Assembly: GCF_002814095.1 (NCBI RefSeq)
Contig: NZ_CP021917.1
Location: 1-64,000 of the forward strand
Source of the DNA: Sagittula sp. P11
Lineage (GTDB): Bacteria; Pseudomonadota; Alphaproteobacteria; Rhodobacterales; Rhodobacteraceae
Direction of reading: 5' to 3'
DNA: 64,000 bases
Under the pieces are notes generated by a model. That model saw nothing but the letters and a program-made list of their open reading frames with translations. It was not told the DNA's origin and made no database searches. The translations under genes and the position numbers were made by a program. Positions 8,102 through 17,052 of this stretch are shown here, one piece after another (the first letter of the stretch is position 1; each line of letters begins with the position of its first letter).

Positions 8102-9235
8102 ATGACCCTGAGACGGATGCTTGGCGCCACTGCGCTGGCCTTCTTGCCCGCCCTTCAGGCGGTGGCCGATCCCATCACCGTGACCGATATCGTCGGGCGC
8201 GAGGTCACGCTGGACGGGCCCGCCGACCGCGTGATCCTCGGCGAAGGCCGGCAGATCTTCTTTGCCGCCGTGCTCGACAGGGACGACCCGTTCAAACGCG
8301 TCGTCGGCTGGCGTGACGACCTTCTGCAGGCGGCCCCCGAAAGCTACGAGATGTACGCCGAGAAGTTCCCGGAGCTTACGGAGATCCCGACCTTCGGCGG
8401 CTTCAAGGACGGCACCTTCGACATCGAGCAGGCAGTGGCGCTGGACCCGGACGTGATGATCCTGAACCTCGAGGCCAAGGCCGCCACAGATGAAGCGGGC
8501 TACGAGGAAAAGCTGGCCAAGGTCGGCATCCCGATCGTCTACGTCGACTTCCGTGAAAAGCCGTTCGAGCACACCGCACAGTCGATGCACATCATCGGCG
8601 AACTCTTCGGCAAGGAGGACCGCGCGGCGGAGTTCAACGCCTTCTACGAAGAACAGATTGCGCGGGTGACGGACGTGATCGCCGCGCAGGACGACCTCGA
8701 CCGCCCGCTGGTCTTCGTCGACCGCGCAGGCGGTTACTCAGAAGACTGCTGCATGTCCTTCGGCCACGGCAACTTCGGCACCTTCGTCGAACTGGCGGGG
8801 GGCGAGAACATGGCCAAGCCCTTCATCCCCGGCACCTTCGGCACGATCAACGCCGAGCAGATCATCGCGTCCGATCCCGACCAGATCGTCGTGACGGGCG
8901 GCAACTGGGAAGCCTACGTGCCCGGCGGTTCCTGGGTCGGCGTCGGCCCCGGATCGGACGAGGACGAGGCGCGTGCAAAGCTGGCCGCGCTGATGGAGCG
9001 CCCCGGCTTCACCGGCGTCAAGGCGGTGGAAGACGGACAGGTCCACGCGATCTGGCACCAGTTCTACAACAACCCCTACAGCTTTGTCGCCGTGCAGCGG
9101 CTCGCGACCTGGCTGCACCCGGATCTTTTCCCGGATCTCGACCCCGATGAGACGCTGGTCGAACTGCACGAACGGTTCCTGCCGGTCGACTACCACCCGG
9201 GCTACTGGGTGTCTCTGGCGCCGACCACCAACTGA
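8102..9235 (+). CDS. Iron-siderophore/heme-type ABC transporter periplasmic binding protein
   Basis: Class III (TroA/BtuF-like) binding protein, 377 aa, delivering a metal chelate to the FecCD permease encoded next. A signal peptide (MTLRRMLGATALAFL..., cleavage near AVA-D at about 22) is followed by VTDIVGREVTLDGPADRVI, the usual N-terminal strand of Fe-chelate binding proteins. Length is slightly above average because of an extended C-terminal lobe. Downstream, a 9-bp GC hairpin separates it from the permease gene, a common way to make more binding protein than membrane subunit. Siderophore, heme and cobalamin cannot be distinguished; the IscR-like site favours iron. Confidence 0.85.
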   Translation: MTLRRMLGATALAFLPALQAVADPITVTDIVGREVTLDGPADRVILGEGRQIFFAAVLDRDDPFKRVVGWRDDLLQAAPESYEMYAEKFPELTEIPTFGGFKDGTFDIEQAVALDPDVMILNLEAKAATDEAGYEEKLAKVGIPIVYVDFREKPFEHTAQSMHIIGELFGKEDRAAEFNAFYEEQIARVTDVIAAQDDLDRPLVFVDRAGGYSEDCCMSFGHGNFGTFVELAGGENMAKPFIPGTFGTINAEQIIASDPDQIVVTGGNWEAYVPGGSWVGVGPGSDEDEARAKLAALMERPGFTGVKAVEDGQVHAIWHQFYNNPYSFVAVQRLATWLHPDLFPDLDPDETLVELHERFLPVDYHPGYWVSLAPTTN

Positions 9236-9241
9236 CCTGAC

Positions 9242-9263
9242 GGGGCGGCCTGCGGGCCGCCCC
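9242..9263 (+). terminator. Intercistronic hairpin after the iron binding-protein gene
   Basis: GGGGCGGCC / GGCCGCCCC, 9-bp perfect stem with TGCG loop, no U-tract. Likely a processing or stabilising element within the operon rather than a full terminator. Confidence 0.5.
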
Positions 9264-9280
9264 CAACTTCCGGAGAACCC

Positions 9281-10342
9281 ATGGCTGCGCTTACGACGAA
9301 TGCCCCCACCCACGCCGCCAGCTACCGCGGGCTGGTCGCCCGGCGGATCGCGATCCTCGGCGGCCTGACCGTTCTTCTGATGCTGTCGCTTGCAGTAGAT
9401 GTCTCGCTCGGCCCGGCCCGCTATGGCCTTTGGGACGTGTTGCATACGGTCCTAGCCCCCGGCGCCGCGGATGTGCAGATGCGCGTGGTGATCTGGGACA
9501 TCCGGATGCCCATGGCGCTGCTGGCGGTCGTCGTCGGCGCCAGCCTGTCGCTCGCGGGCGCGCAGATGCAGACGATCCTCTCGAACCCGCTGGCCAGCCC
9601 CTTCACCCTCGGCCTGTCGGCGGCCGCAAGCTTCGGCGCGGCGCTGGCGATGGTGCTGGGCGTCGCGCTCTTCCCGACGGCCATCGCGCTGATGGTCCCG
9701 ATCAACGCCTTTGCCATGGCCATGGCTGCGGCGCTGCTGATCTTCGGCCTGTCGACGATGCGCGGCGTGACGGTGGAAACCATCGTCCTTCTGGGCATCG
9801 CGTTGGTCTTCAGCTTCAACGCGGCGCTGGCCCTGCTTCAGTACTTCGCGTCCGAGCAGGCGCTGTCGGCGGTGGTGTTCTGGACCATGGGCAGCCTGAC
9901 CAAGGCGACCTGGCCCAAGGTCGCCGTCGTAACCGCGATCCTGCTGATCTGCACACCGCTGTTCGCACGCCGGGCCTGGGCGCTGACCGCCATCCGGCTG
10001 GGCGAGACCCGCGCGGCGGCGATGGGCGTTCCGGTCAAGCGCCTGCGTCTCGAGGCGCTGTTCCTCGTGTCGCTTCTGGCGGCTGTGCCGGTGTCCTTCG
10101 TCGGCACCATCGGCTTCATCGGCATCGTCGGCCCGCACGTGGCGCGCCTGCTGCTGGGAGAAGACCAGCGCTTCTTCCTGCCCGGCGCCATGCTGTCCGG
10201 CGCGCTGATCCTCTCCGCGACCTCTGTCCTGTCCAAGGCGATCCTGCCTGGCGCGGTCCTGCCCATCGGCATCATCACGGCGCTGGTCGGCGTGCCGTTC
10301 TTTGCCGCGCTGATCCTGACGAAAGGCCGCAAGTCATGGTAA
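9281..10342 (+). CDS. Iron-chelate ABC transporter permease (FecCD/BtuC family)
   Basis: Inner-membrane channel of the importer. 353 aa with about ten hydrophobic segments. FecCD hallmarks are seen: SLAGAQMQTILSNPLASPFTLG near residue 90 and GFIGIVGPHVARLLLG near 285, which contains the coupling-helix region contacting the ATPase. Start ATG is preceded by CGGAGAA. Its stop overlaps the ATPase start by 7 nt, so the two are translationally coupled. Confidence 0.92.
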   Translation: MAALTTNAPTHAASYRGLVARRIAILGGLTVLLMLSLAVDVSLGPARYGLWDVLHTVLAPGAADVQMRVVIWDIRMPMALLAVVVGASLSLAGAQMQTILSNPLASPFTLGLSAAASFGAALAMVLGVALFPTAIALMVPINAFAMAMAAALLIFGLSTMRGVTVETIVLLGIALVFSFNAALALLQYFASEQALSAVVFWTMGSLTKATWPKVAVVTAILLICTPLFARRAWALTAIRLGETRAAAMGVPVKRLRLEALFLVSLLAAVPVSFVGTIGFIGIVGPHVARLLLGEDQRFFLPGAMLSGALILSATSVLSKAILPGAVLPIGIITALVGVPFFAALILTKGRKSW

Positions 10343-11124
10343 GCCTCGCCCTCGACCGGGTCGGTGCCCGCTACGGTCGCCGCCAGATCCTGTCCGACGT
10401 CTCCACCCCAGATATTCCGGGCGGTGCACTGACCGCGCTGGTCGGCGCGAACGCCGCCGGGAAGTCCACCCTCTTCCGCCGCATTGCCGGACAGTTGCGC
10501 GGTGCCGGAGAGGTGCGCCTTTCCGGGGCGGAGGACACCGACCTGCGCTACATGCCACAGGACACCGCCATGAGCGCGGCGCTGACCGTCTATGAATCCG
10601 TCATCCTCGCGCTGAAACAGGGGGGCGGAAGCTGGCGCCTGTCCGCCGCCGAGCTGGCTGCGGTGGACGAGGTGCTGCACCGCTTCGGCGTGGCGCATCT
10701 GGCGAACCGGCAGTTGCCGGAGCTCTCCGGCGGCCAGCGGCAGGCGGTCAGCGTCGCGCAGACTTTGGTGACGCGGCCCAAGGTTGTTCTGATGGACGAA
10801 CCGACCTCGGCGCTGGACCTCTACCGGCAATACGAGGTGCTGGATGCGCTGCACCGCTACGCGGAGGACACCGGCGCGGTGGTCATCCTCGCGCTGCACG
10901 ACCTCAACCAGGTGATGCGCGCCTGCAGGACGGTGATGGCCCTGGCCGGGGGCCGCATCCTTGCCACCGGGCCGACGCTCGAGGTCCTGACGCCGGAGCT
11001 GATCGGCACGCTCTACGGCATTGACAGCCGGGTTGAGCGGTGTTCGCGCGGTTGTCCGATGATGATCGTGGACGGACCGGCCCGGTCGACGGAACGGCGG
11101 GACGAAGCGGCCACCGCGTCCTGA
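10336..11124 (+). CDS. Iron-chelate ABC transporter ATPase (FecE/FhuC family)
   Basis: Cytoplasmic ATPase powering the FecCD importer, 262 aa. Walker A is GANAAGKST (Ala replaces the usual Gly after Asn), signature LSGGQRQAV, Walker [14 protein letters not shown]-loop LALHDLNQV. The start lies inside the end of the permease gene; a much longer open frame upstream is a shadow of that permease. The C-terminal tail after the H-loop is slightly extended and Cys-containing. It ends the three-gene importer operon. Confidence 0.92.
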   Translation: MVSLALDRVGARYGRRQILSDVSTPDIPGGALTALVGANAAGKSTLFRRIAGQLRGAGEVRLSGAEDTDLRYMPQDTAMSAALTVYESVILALKQGGGSWRLSAAELAAVDEVLHRFGVAHLANRQLPELSGGQRQAVSVAQTLVTRPKVVLMDEPTSALDLYRQYEVLDALHRYAEDTGAVVILALHDLNQVMRACRTVMALAGGRILATGPTLEVLTPELIGTLYGIDSRVERCSRGCPMMIVDGPARSTERRDEAATAS

Positions 11125-11267
11125 GCCCCTTCGAAGGCGACGACCCGCACCACTGAAGGGATGCAGGTGTCCCAGTCGCCACTGGCACGATCAGAAGCGT
11201 TAGACCGACAGGCACCGTGCCCCATAAGCAAGGCCGGGACGGATGACACCGCCCCGGCATGCCCGCA

Positions 11268-12800
11268 TCACTCGCCCCAGGAGGCCTTGTAGAGCCGCGG
11301 GAACCCGTCGTCGTCCGTCGGAAAGTCCAGATCCGGGTCGGTCAGGTAGTTCACCGAGTACGACCACAGCGGCACCCAGTACACCTGGTCGGTGATCCGC
11401 GCGTGGATCTTGGCGAAGAGGTCGGACTGCTCGTCCGCGTCCAGCGAAACGTAGGCGTCCGTCACCATCTGCGCGAGTTCGGCGTCGCCGGACAGGTTGC
11501 GGTCGCTATCCGGGTCGAAGTGCTGCCGGATCGGCGGCGCCGTGTCCCCGCCCCATGTCCCGAAGTACGACGAGATCTGCCGGTTGGCGCGGGCCACGTT
11601 GAGGCTGTCCAGCTTGACCTGCCGCAGCGTGGCGTCGATACCCACCTCGTTCAGGTCCGCGACGATGGCTTCGCCCATGGGCTTGTCGCGATAACCCCAA
11701 AGCTCCATCTCGAACCCGTCTTCATACCCGGCCTCCGCCAGCAACTGACGCGCCTTTTCGGGATCGTATTCGTAGGTCGTCACCTGCTGGTTGCAGCCGA
11801 GTTCCGAGGGGTGGCGGGCGCCGTCGATGGCGGCCGCCGCGCCGCCGATCAGGGCTGCGGCGATCTCCTCGCGGTCGATGGCATGGGCCACGGCGCGGCG
11901 GACCTTGAGGTCGGTCAGCGGCCCGTCCGGTTCGGCCAGCCCGCCGGCATCGAGGATCAGGAAACCGATGCGCCGGTCGGGACCCGACAGGTGCTTGACC
12001 TGCGGCATGTTGCCGAGGTTCTCGGCCACGTCGCGCGGCACGTCGTAGATCCAGTCGATGCTGCCCGAGATCAGTTCCGCCTGCTGGGTCCCTTCGTCGG
12101 GCAGCGAACGGATGACGATGGTCCCGATGGAGGGATCGCCCTTCGGGCTGCCATCGTAGTATTCCGCGAAGCGTTCGAGCACGAGTTCGTCGCCCGGTTC
12201 GAAGGACGTGACCTTGTAGGGCCCAAGCCCCACCGGCCCGCCCGACGCCGCGTTCACGTCGATGGTGCCATCGGTCCCGTATGTGCCGGCTTTGCGGATC
12301 GGCACCCGGATCGCCATGTCCTGCAGGGCCAGCGGATACTGCTGCTTGAAATGGAACCGGACCTTGTAGGGCTCCAGCACCTCGGCGCGGTCGAACCAGA
12401 CCTCGATCCGCGCGCCGGACAGGCTCTGCGACTCCCCGGAGGCCACCGTGTTGTAGGTGTAGGCGACGTCCTCGGCGGTCATTTCGGTGCCGTCGTGGAA
12501 CAGGATGCCCTCGCGCAGCGTGACGTCCAGCGTCACCGGATCGACCTGCGTGTAATCGGACGCCAGCGCGGGCGCGTAGCTGCCGTCGGAGGGATTGATC
12601 GCGAGAAGCGTCTCGTCGATCAGTTCCGAGATGATGATGTACTCGCGCTTCGTCGTGAAGTTGTAGTCGAGGTTGATGATGTCCTCGGTGAAGGCGACAC
12701 GCATGGTGTCGTCCGACTTGTCCGCAAGGGCCGTGCCCGCCAGCAGCGGGGCCGCAGCAATCAGACAGGCCGAAACAAGCCCGGTCCTATTTCGTATCAT
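11268..12800 (-). CDS. Family-5 ABC transporter substrate-binding protein (paralogue 1)
   Basis: Periplasmic binding protein of the peptide/nickel/opine class (SBP_bac_5), 510 aa, with a signal peptide ending near ALA-D at about 27. It is a clear paralogue of the binding protein encoded at 18937-20463: shared segments include TTKREYI, FHDG-x2-TAEDVAYTYN, GTQQAEL, YEYDPEKA and YRDKP. It is divergent from the LysR regulator gene and has no permease of its own, so it probably shares the DppBC-DF permease encoded downstream of paralogue 2 and may widen substrate range. The ligand is unknown. Confidence 0.88.
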   Translation of the reverse strand: MIRNRTGLVSACLIAAAPLLAGTALADKSDDTMRVAFTEDIINLDYNFTTKREYIIISELIDETLLAINPSDGSYAPALASDYTQVDPVTLDVTLREGILFHDGTEMTAEDVAYTYNTVASGESQSLSGARIEVWFDRAEVLEPYKVRFHFKQQYPLALQDMAIRVPIRKAGTYGTDGTIDVNAASGGPVGLGPYKVTSFEPGDELVLERFAEYYDGSPKGDPSIGTIVIRSLPDEGTQQAELISGSIDWIYDVPRDVAENLGNMPQVKHLSGPDRRIGFLILDAGGLAEPDGPLTDLKVRRAVAHAIDREEIAAALIGGAAAAIDGARHPSELGCNQQVTTYEYDPEKARQLLAEAGYEDGFEMELWGYRDKPMGEAIVADLNEVGIDATLRQVKLDSLNVARANRQISSYFGTWGGDTAPPIRQHFDPDSDRNLSGDAELAQMVTDAYVSLDADEQSDLFAKIHARITDQVYWVPLWSYSVNYLTDPDLDFPTDDDGFPRLYKASWGE

Positions 12801-12900
12801 TGTTATCCTCCCGAGGCCGCGCGTTTTTCAAGGGTCTCATTGGTGCGGCTGAGGAGAGGTTAGCTTGCGGCCGCATTTGACAAAATTGCTGTCTTGATGC

Positions 12901-12927
12901 CTTCTGTTGCAAGAAACGCAACAGAAG
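12901..12927. promoter_or_regulatory. LysR-type operator between binding-protein gene and LysR regulator gene
   Basis: Perfect 10-bp inverted repeat CTTCTGTTGC / GCAACAGAAG with a 7-nt spacer, containing the LysR-box geometry TTGC-N7-GCAA (T-N11-A). The right arm overlaps the regulator's ribosome-binding region (AGAAGG), compatible with autorepression. The 12-mer AGAAACGCAACA inside it recurs upstream of the second binding-protein gene. Confidence 0.6.
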
Positions 12928-12933
12928 GTGGCG

Positions 12934-13863
12934 ATGAACCTGCGTGGCCTCCAGCTCTTTCGGGACATCGTGGTCACCGGCACCCTGTCGGAGGCTGCGA
13001 ACAGATCGAACATGTCGCATTCGGCGGCCAGCCGTCTTCTGACGCAGCTCGAATACCAGCTCGGGCTGACCCTGTTCTCGCGGTCGCGCCGCGCGCTGGA
13101 ACTGACCGAACACGGCACGCTGTTCTACCAGCAGATATCCAACACGCTCGACGGGCTGAAGGAGATCCCGCACATCGCGCGCGACATCGCGAGCCGGGGC
13201 AACCGGACCCTGTCCATCGTCGCGGCGGCGCCGCTGGCGAACGGGCTGGTGGTGCCGGCGCTGGCACGGATCTACGCAGCCGCGGGCAACAGCAACTGCA
13301 ACATCCAGGTCGAAAGCCGGTTCGCCATCGAGAGCAAGGTGGCCGCGGGCGGCTATGACGTGGGACTGATCTCTCTGCCGGTGGAGAACGAGATCGTTCC
13401 ACTGGACATCGTCCCGATCCTGCGCGCGCGCCTGTGCATCCTGCTGCCCAGCGACCATCCGCTGGCAGAGCTGCAGGAGATCCCGGTGGACCGGCTGGCC
13501 GAAGAACCGTTCGTGACCCTGGCGGCAGGTCAGCGGTGGCGGGTGCGGCTCGATGAACTGATGGGCAGCGCGGGCTACCGGCCGAGTATCCTGTTCCAGA
13601 CGGGTTCGACCGTTGTGACCATCGAAATGGTGCGCAGCGGCATCGGCCTGACCCTCAGCGATCTGGTCTTCTTCCCCGCCATCCTGCACGACCGCCATGT
13701 GCTGCGGCCGGTGGAGGGCGACAACTGGATCACCTACGCCGCGATCTTTGCCAAGGGATCGCGGCCCGTCCTGGCAGAGCCGTTCCTCGACGCGCTGAGC
13801 GACCACGTTGAGGAACAGCGCGCCACTTACCCGGCGGTGGCGGACCTCATGTACCTGATCTGA
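12934..13863 (+). CDS. LysR-family transcriptional regulator of the family-5 importer/lyase cluster
   Basis: 309 aa. The N-terminal winged HTH (GTLSEAANRSNMSHSAASRLLTQLE region) is followed by a periplasmic-binding-protein-like effector domain. ATG at 12934 is preferred: AGAAGG lies just upstream. A TTG 27 nt earlier falls in the operator and is less likely. It is divergent from paralogue 1 of the binding proteins and tail-to-tail (17-bp overlap) with the lyase gene. The shared operator element suggests it controls both binding-protein promoters in response to the imported compound or its product. Confidence 0.88.
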   Translation: MNLRGLQLFRDIVVTGTLSEAANRSNMSHSAASRLLTQLEYQLGLTLFSRSRRALELTEHGTLFYQQISNTLDGLKEIPHIARDIASRGNRTLSIVAAAPLANGLVVPALARIYAAAGNSNCNIQVESRFAIESKVAAGGYDVGLISLPVENEIVPLDIVPILRARLCILLPSDHPLAELQEIPVDRLAEEPFVTLAAGQRWRVRLDELMGSAGYRPSILFQTGSTVVTIEMVRSGIGLTLSDLVFFPAILHDRHVLRPVEGDNWITYAAIFAKGSRPVLAEPFLDALSDHVEEQRATYPAVADLMYLI

Positions 13864-15229
13864 CGAGGCCCAGCCGGTCCGCGATGGCGCGCGCCATGTC
13901 GGCCGCCTCCTTCGCGATGCGTTCGCTGTCTCCGCAGTACTCCGCGGGGTCGAGTGCCAGACGGATCTCGTCGCGCGTCAGATGGTCCGCGATGGCGGCA
14001 TCCGATTGCAGGATTTCGACGACGCTCTCCCCGTCCGCCCGAGGTTTTCCAAGCGCGTGATGCACCATGTCGTGCGCCTTCGCGCGCCCGGTTCTGGGCG
14101 CCAGCTTCATCATCAGGTTCTCGGTCGCGATCCCGCCCTGGGTCAGGCGGGTGTTGCGCTCCATCCGGGCCACGTCGACAGAGGTACGCGACAGGAGGAC
14201 ATGGAAGCCTTCGGTCAGTTGCCAGGCCAGCGGCACGGCCCGGTCCAGCATCGAGCCCAGCAACTGGTTGGCCGCCGCGTCGCCCTCGTGGCTCGTCCGC
14301 CCGGTTTCCAGCGCCATGGCCGACATGTTCCGCAGCTCGGCGGCTTCGGACAGGACGCGCACCACGAATTTAGGATTGATCTTGTGCGGCATGGTCGACG
14401 ATCCGACCGTGCCCTCCTCCAGCCGCTCGGCAAGCTCGCCCACCTCCTGTGTCATCAGCAGGTAGATTTCGCCCGCGATCCGCTCGATCGTCATGGCCAG
14501 CAGGCAAAGCTGGATGACGTAATCCGCGAAAAGGTCGTTGACCGCGCGGCCGGGCACCAGCAGGTCGCGCAACCCCAGCCGTTCGGCAAGACGGCGGTGC
14601 AGCTCCTGCCCCTCCGGCCCGTAGGCGTGGAAGGCGCCGACCGCGCCCCCGAATGGCAGCGAGAACAGCCGGTCCGCGCCGCCGTCCAGCCGCTGCACCG
14701 CCCGGCCCAGTTCCTCGATCCAGCCCGCGACCTTGAACCCGAAGGTGATCGGCAGCGCGTGCTGACGGTTGGTGCGGCCCGCCATCAGGGTCGTGGCGTG
14801 TTCGTCGGCCAGCCCGGCCAGCAGCCGCAGCGCCGTGGCGAGATTGGTCCGGATCGCCGCGTCCGCCTCGCGGATCAGCAGGATGCGGCCCGTCTGCATG
14901 ACGTTCTGCGTCGTGGCCCCCCAATGCACGTAACTGCCCGCCTCACCGGCAGCCTCCGCCAGCAGCCTCGTGAGCGACATGACCGGCGCCATCGTCCGGC
15001 GGATGTGTCTTTCCAAGACATCGGCGCCGATCTGGTCGACGGTCGCGGCCCGCCGGATCTGCGTGGCAGCCCAGTCCGGGATCATCCCCATCTCGGCCTG
15101 GATCTCTGCCAGCGCGGCCTCCACGTCCAGCCAGGATTGCCAGAGCGATTCACGGGAAAACAGGGTCTGCGGAGTCAGCGCGCCACCGGGCCGTCCGCTG
15201 TGCTCAAGACCGCTTACGGGCGAATTCAT
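13847..15229 (-). CDS. Fumarase/aspartase-superfamily lyase (adenylosuccinate lyase / PcaB-like)
   Basis: 460 aa. Three-helix-bundle lyase with the superfamily signature GSSTMPHKINP, which supplies the catalytic Ser loop; SYVHWGATTQNVMQT and the His-containing TNRQHALPITFG loop complete the active site. The reaction is beta-elimination of fumarate (or a lactonising equivalent) from a succinyl-substituted substrate. As the last gene of the ABC-importer operon (ATGA overlap with the ATPase gene) it is more likely a catabolic C-N lyase for the imported compound than the housekeeping purine enzyme. PcaB-type cycloisomerase is an alternative; no other protocatechuate genes are near. Confidence 0.75.
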   Translation of the reverse strand: MNSPVSGLEHSGRPGGALTPQTLFSRESLWQSWLDVEAALAEIQAEMGMIPDWAATQIRRAATVDQIGADVLERHIRRTMAPVMSLTRLLAEAAGEAGSYVHWGATTQNVMQTGRILLIREADAAIRTNLATALRLLAGLADEHATTLMAGRTNRQHALPITFGFKVAGWIEELGRAVQRLDGGADRLFSLPFGGAVGAFHAYGPEGQELHRRLAERLGLRDLLVPGRAVNDLFADYVIQLCLLAMTIERIAGEIYLLMTQEVGELAERLEEGTVGSSTMPHKINPKFVVRVLSEAAELRNMSAMALETGRTSHEGDAAANQLLGSMLDRAVPLAWQLTEGFHVLLSRTSVDVARMERNTRLTQGGIATENLMMKLAPRTGRAKAHDMVHHALGKPRADGESVVEILQSDAAIADHLTRDEIRLALDPAEYCGDSERIAKEAADMARAIADRLGLVRSGT

Positions 15230-17052
15230 TGCACGCCCTCATGTTCCGGCGAGATGGCATCGAAGCGGGGCGCTGCGGCCACCAGCCGGCGCGTGTACGC
15301 GTTCGCAGGCGCGCGCAGGACCTGCCGCGCATCGCCCTCCTCGACCATCCGGCCATCGAGCATCACCACCACCCGGTCGGCGATCTGGTGCACCACGGCC
15401 ATGTCGTGGGTGATGAACAGGTTGGTCAGCCCCATCTCGGCCTTCAGATCGTCGAGCAGGTTCAGGATCTGCGCCTGGATCGAGACATCGAGCGCGGAGG
15501 TCGGCTCATCGCACACGAGGATCTCCGGCCTGGTGACAAGCGCCCGGGCAATCGCCACCCTCTGCCGCTGGCCGCCCGACAACTGCGAAGGGTAGGCGTG
15601 CAGCAACCGACGCGGCAATCCCACCAGGTCCAGCGCATCGCGGACCATCGCCTGACGTGTGGCCGCATCGTATTCCCCGGTCAGCTGCAGCGGCCAGGCG
15701 ATGATATCCGCAAGCCGCCGCCGCGGGTTGAGCGAGGAATAGGGATCCTGGAACACCGGCTGGACGAACCGGGCGCGTTCCTGAGTAGAGAGGCTTGCGA
15801 CCGGTTGGCCCAGCATGAAAACCTCGCCCGAGGTCGGCTCGTCGAGGCCCAGCAGGATGCGCGCCAGCGTCGACTTGCCCGATCCGCTTTCGCCGATGAT
15901 AGCGAGCGTTTCGCCCTTGCGCAGGTCCACGGTCAGACCGTCCAGCGCCCTGATCTCGCGCATCGGGCCGAACATGCCCCGCCGCGACTGGTAGACCCGG
16001 GTGATGTTGCGCGCTGACAGCACCGCCTCGGCATCCGGTGCAGGCTTGGCCGCGCGCAACGGGATCAGCGACGTCTCCACCACGGGCGGCGTTTCCAGCA
16101 CGCAGCGGCAGGTATGACCAACGTCATGCTCGCGCACCGGCGGGCGGTGCGCGGTGCAGGCGGCGTGGGCGTGCGCGCACCTCGGAGCAAAGATGCAGGC
16201 CGTCGGTTCTTCCATCACGGTCGACACGACCCCGGGGATCGCGCCGAGACGGCCGGGCGCCCCCGAAAGCTGCGGGATCGCGTTCAGGAGCGACTGGGTG
16301 TACGGATGCGAAGGCTTGCGTAGCACAGCATCCGCCGGCCCCTGTTCTACGATTTCCCCGCCGTACATGACCGCAACCGCATCGGTGCGCTGCGCGACCA
16401 CTGCCAGGTCGTGCGAGATCAGGATCATGCCCATGTCACGCTCGTGCCGCAGGTCGTCCAGCAGGTCGAGGATCTGCGCCTGCACCGTCACGTCGAGCGC
16501 AGTCGTCGGCTCGTCCGCGATCAGCAGCTTCGGATCGAGCATCAGGGTCATCGCGATCATCACACGCTGACGCTGGCCGCCCGACATTTGGTGCGGGTAC
16601 TGCGACATCCGGCCTTCGGGGTCGGGAATGCCCACGCGGTCTAGCAGCGCAATCGCCTTCTTCCGCGCCTCGCCCGACGACATCAGCCCGCGATAGACCG
16701 CGGCCTCGGTCATCTGGCGCCCGATGGTGTAGACCGGGTTGAGCGAGGTCATCGGCTCCTGGAAGATCATCCCGATGCCGGTGCCCGGGACGGTATGGGC
16801 GAACCGGCGGTCGTCGAGCGTCGCGAGGTCCAGACCGTCGAACCGCAGCCTCTCCGCCTCGCAGGTTGCGCTGCGCGGCAGAAGCCGCATCAGCGCCAGC
16901 GCCGTCATGGACTTGCCCGACCCGCTTTCGCCGACGATGCCAAGCGACTGGCCCTTCTCCAGCGTCAGGGTGGTGTCGCGCACCGCGCGAAGCTGGCCAT
17001 GCGGCAGGCGGATGCTCACGTTCAGGTTGGCGATTTCGAGAAAGCTCGTCAT
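15226..17052 (-). CDS. Fused dual ABC ATPase of a family-5 (dipeptide/opine-type) importer
   Basis: 608 aa with two complete ABC cassettes in one chain (DppD-DppF fusion, GsiA-like). Each has Walker A GESGSGKS, signature SGGQRQRV, and a Walker B region ending DEPT(T/S)ALDV. Between them lies the oligopeptide-transporter linker with a Cys cluster (CIFAPRC...C...HTCRC), the region where some DppD proteins carry an iron-sulfur cluster. ATG is chosen from the ATGA overlap with the dppC-like stop; the frame is open further up over dppC but without homology. Powers the permease encoded by the next two genes. Confidence 0.9.
   Translation of the reverse strand: MTSFLEIANLNVSIRLPHGQLRAVRDTTLTLEKGQSLGIVGESGSGKSMTALALMRLLPRSATCEAERLRFDGLDLATLDDRRFAHTVPGTGIGMIFQEPMTSLNPVYTIGRQMTEAAVYRGLMSSGEARKKAIALLDRVGIPDPEGRMSQYPHQMSGGQRQRVMIAMTLMLDPKLLIADEPTTALDVTVQAQILDLLDDLRHERDMGMILISHDLAVVAQRTDAVAVMYGGEIVEQGPADAVLRKPSHPYTQSLLNAIPQLSGAPGRLGAIPGVVSTVMEEPTACIFAPRCAHAHAACTAHRPPVREHDVGHTCRCVLETPPVVETSLIPLRAAKPAPDAEAVLSARNITRVYQSRRGMFGPMREIRALDGLTVDLRKGETLAIIGESGSGKSTLARILLGLDEPTSGEVFMLGQPVASLSTQERARFVQPVFQDPYSSLNPRRRLADIIAWPLQLTGEYDAATRQAMVRDALDLVGLPRRLLHAYPSQLSGGQRQRVAIARALVTRPEILVCDEPTSALDVSIQAQILNLLDDLKAEMGLTNLFITHDMAVVHQIADRVVVMLDGRMVEEGDARQVLRAPANAYTRRLVAAAPRFDAISPEHEGVQ

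Noticed and set aside
13847-15229. Housekeeping purB adenylosuccinate lyase
   Set aside because: It is the last gene of an ABC-importer operon (ATGA overlap) and its sequence is equally PcaB-like, so a catabolic role is more likely.
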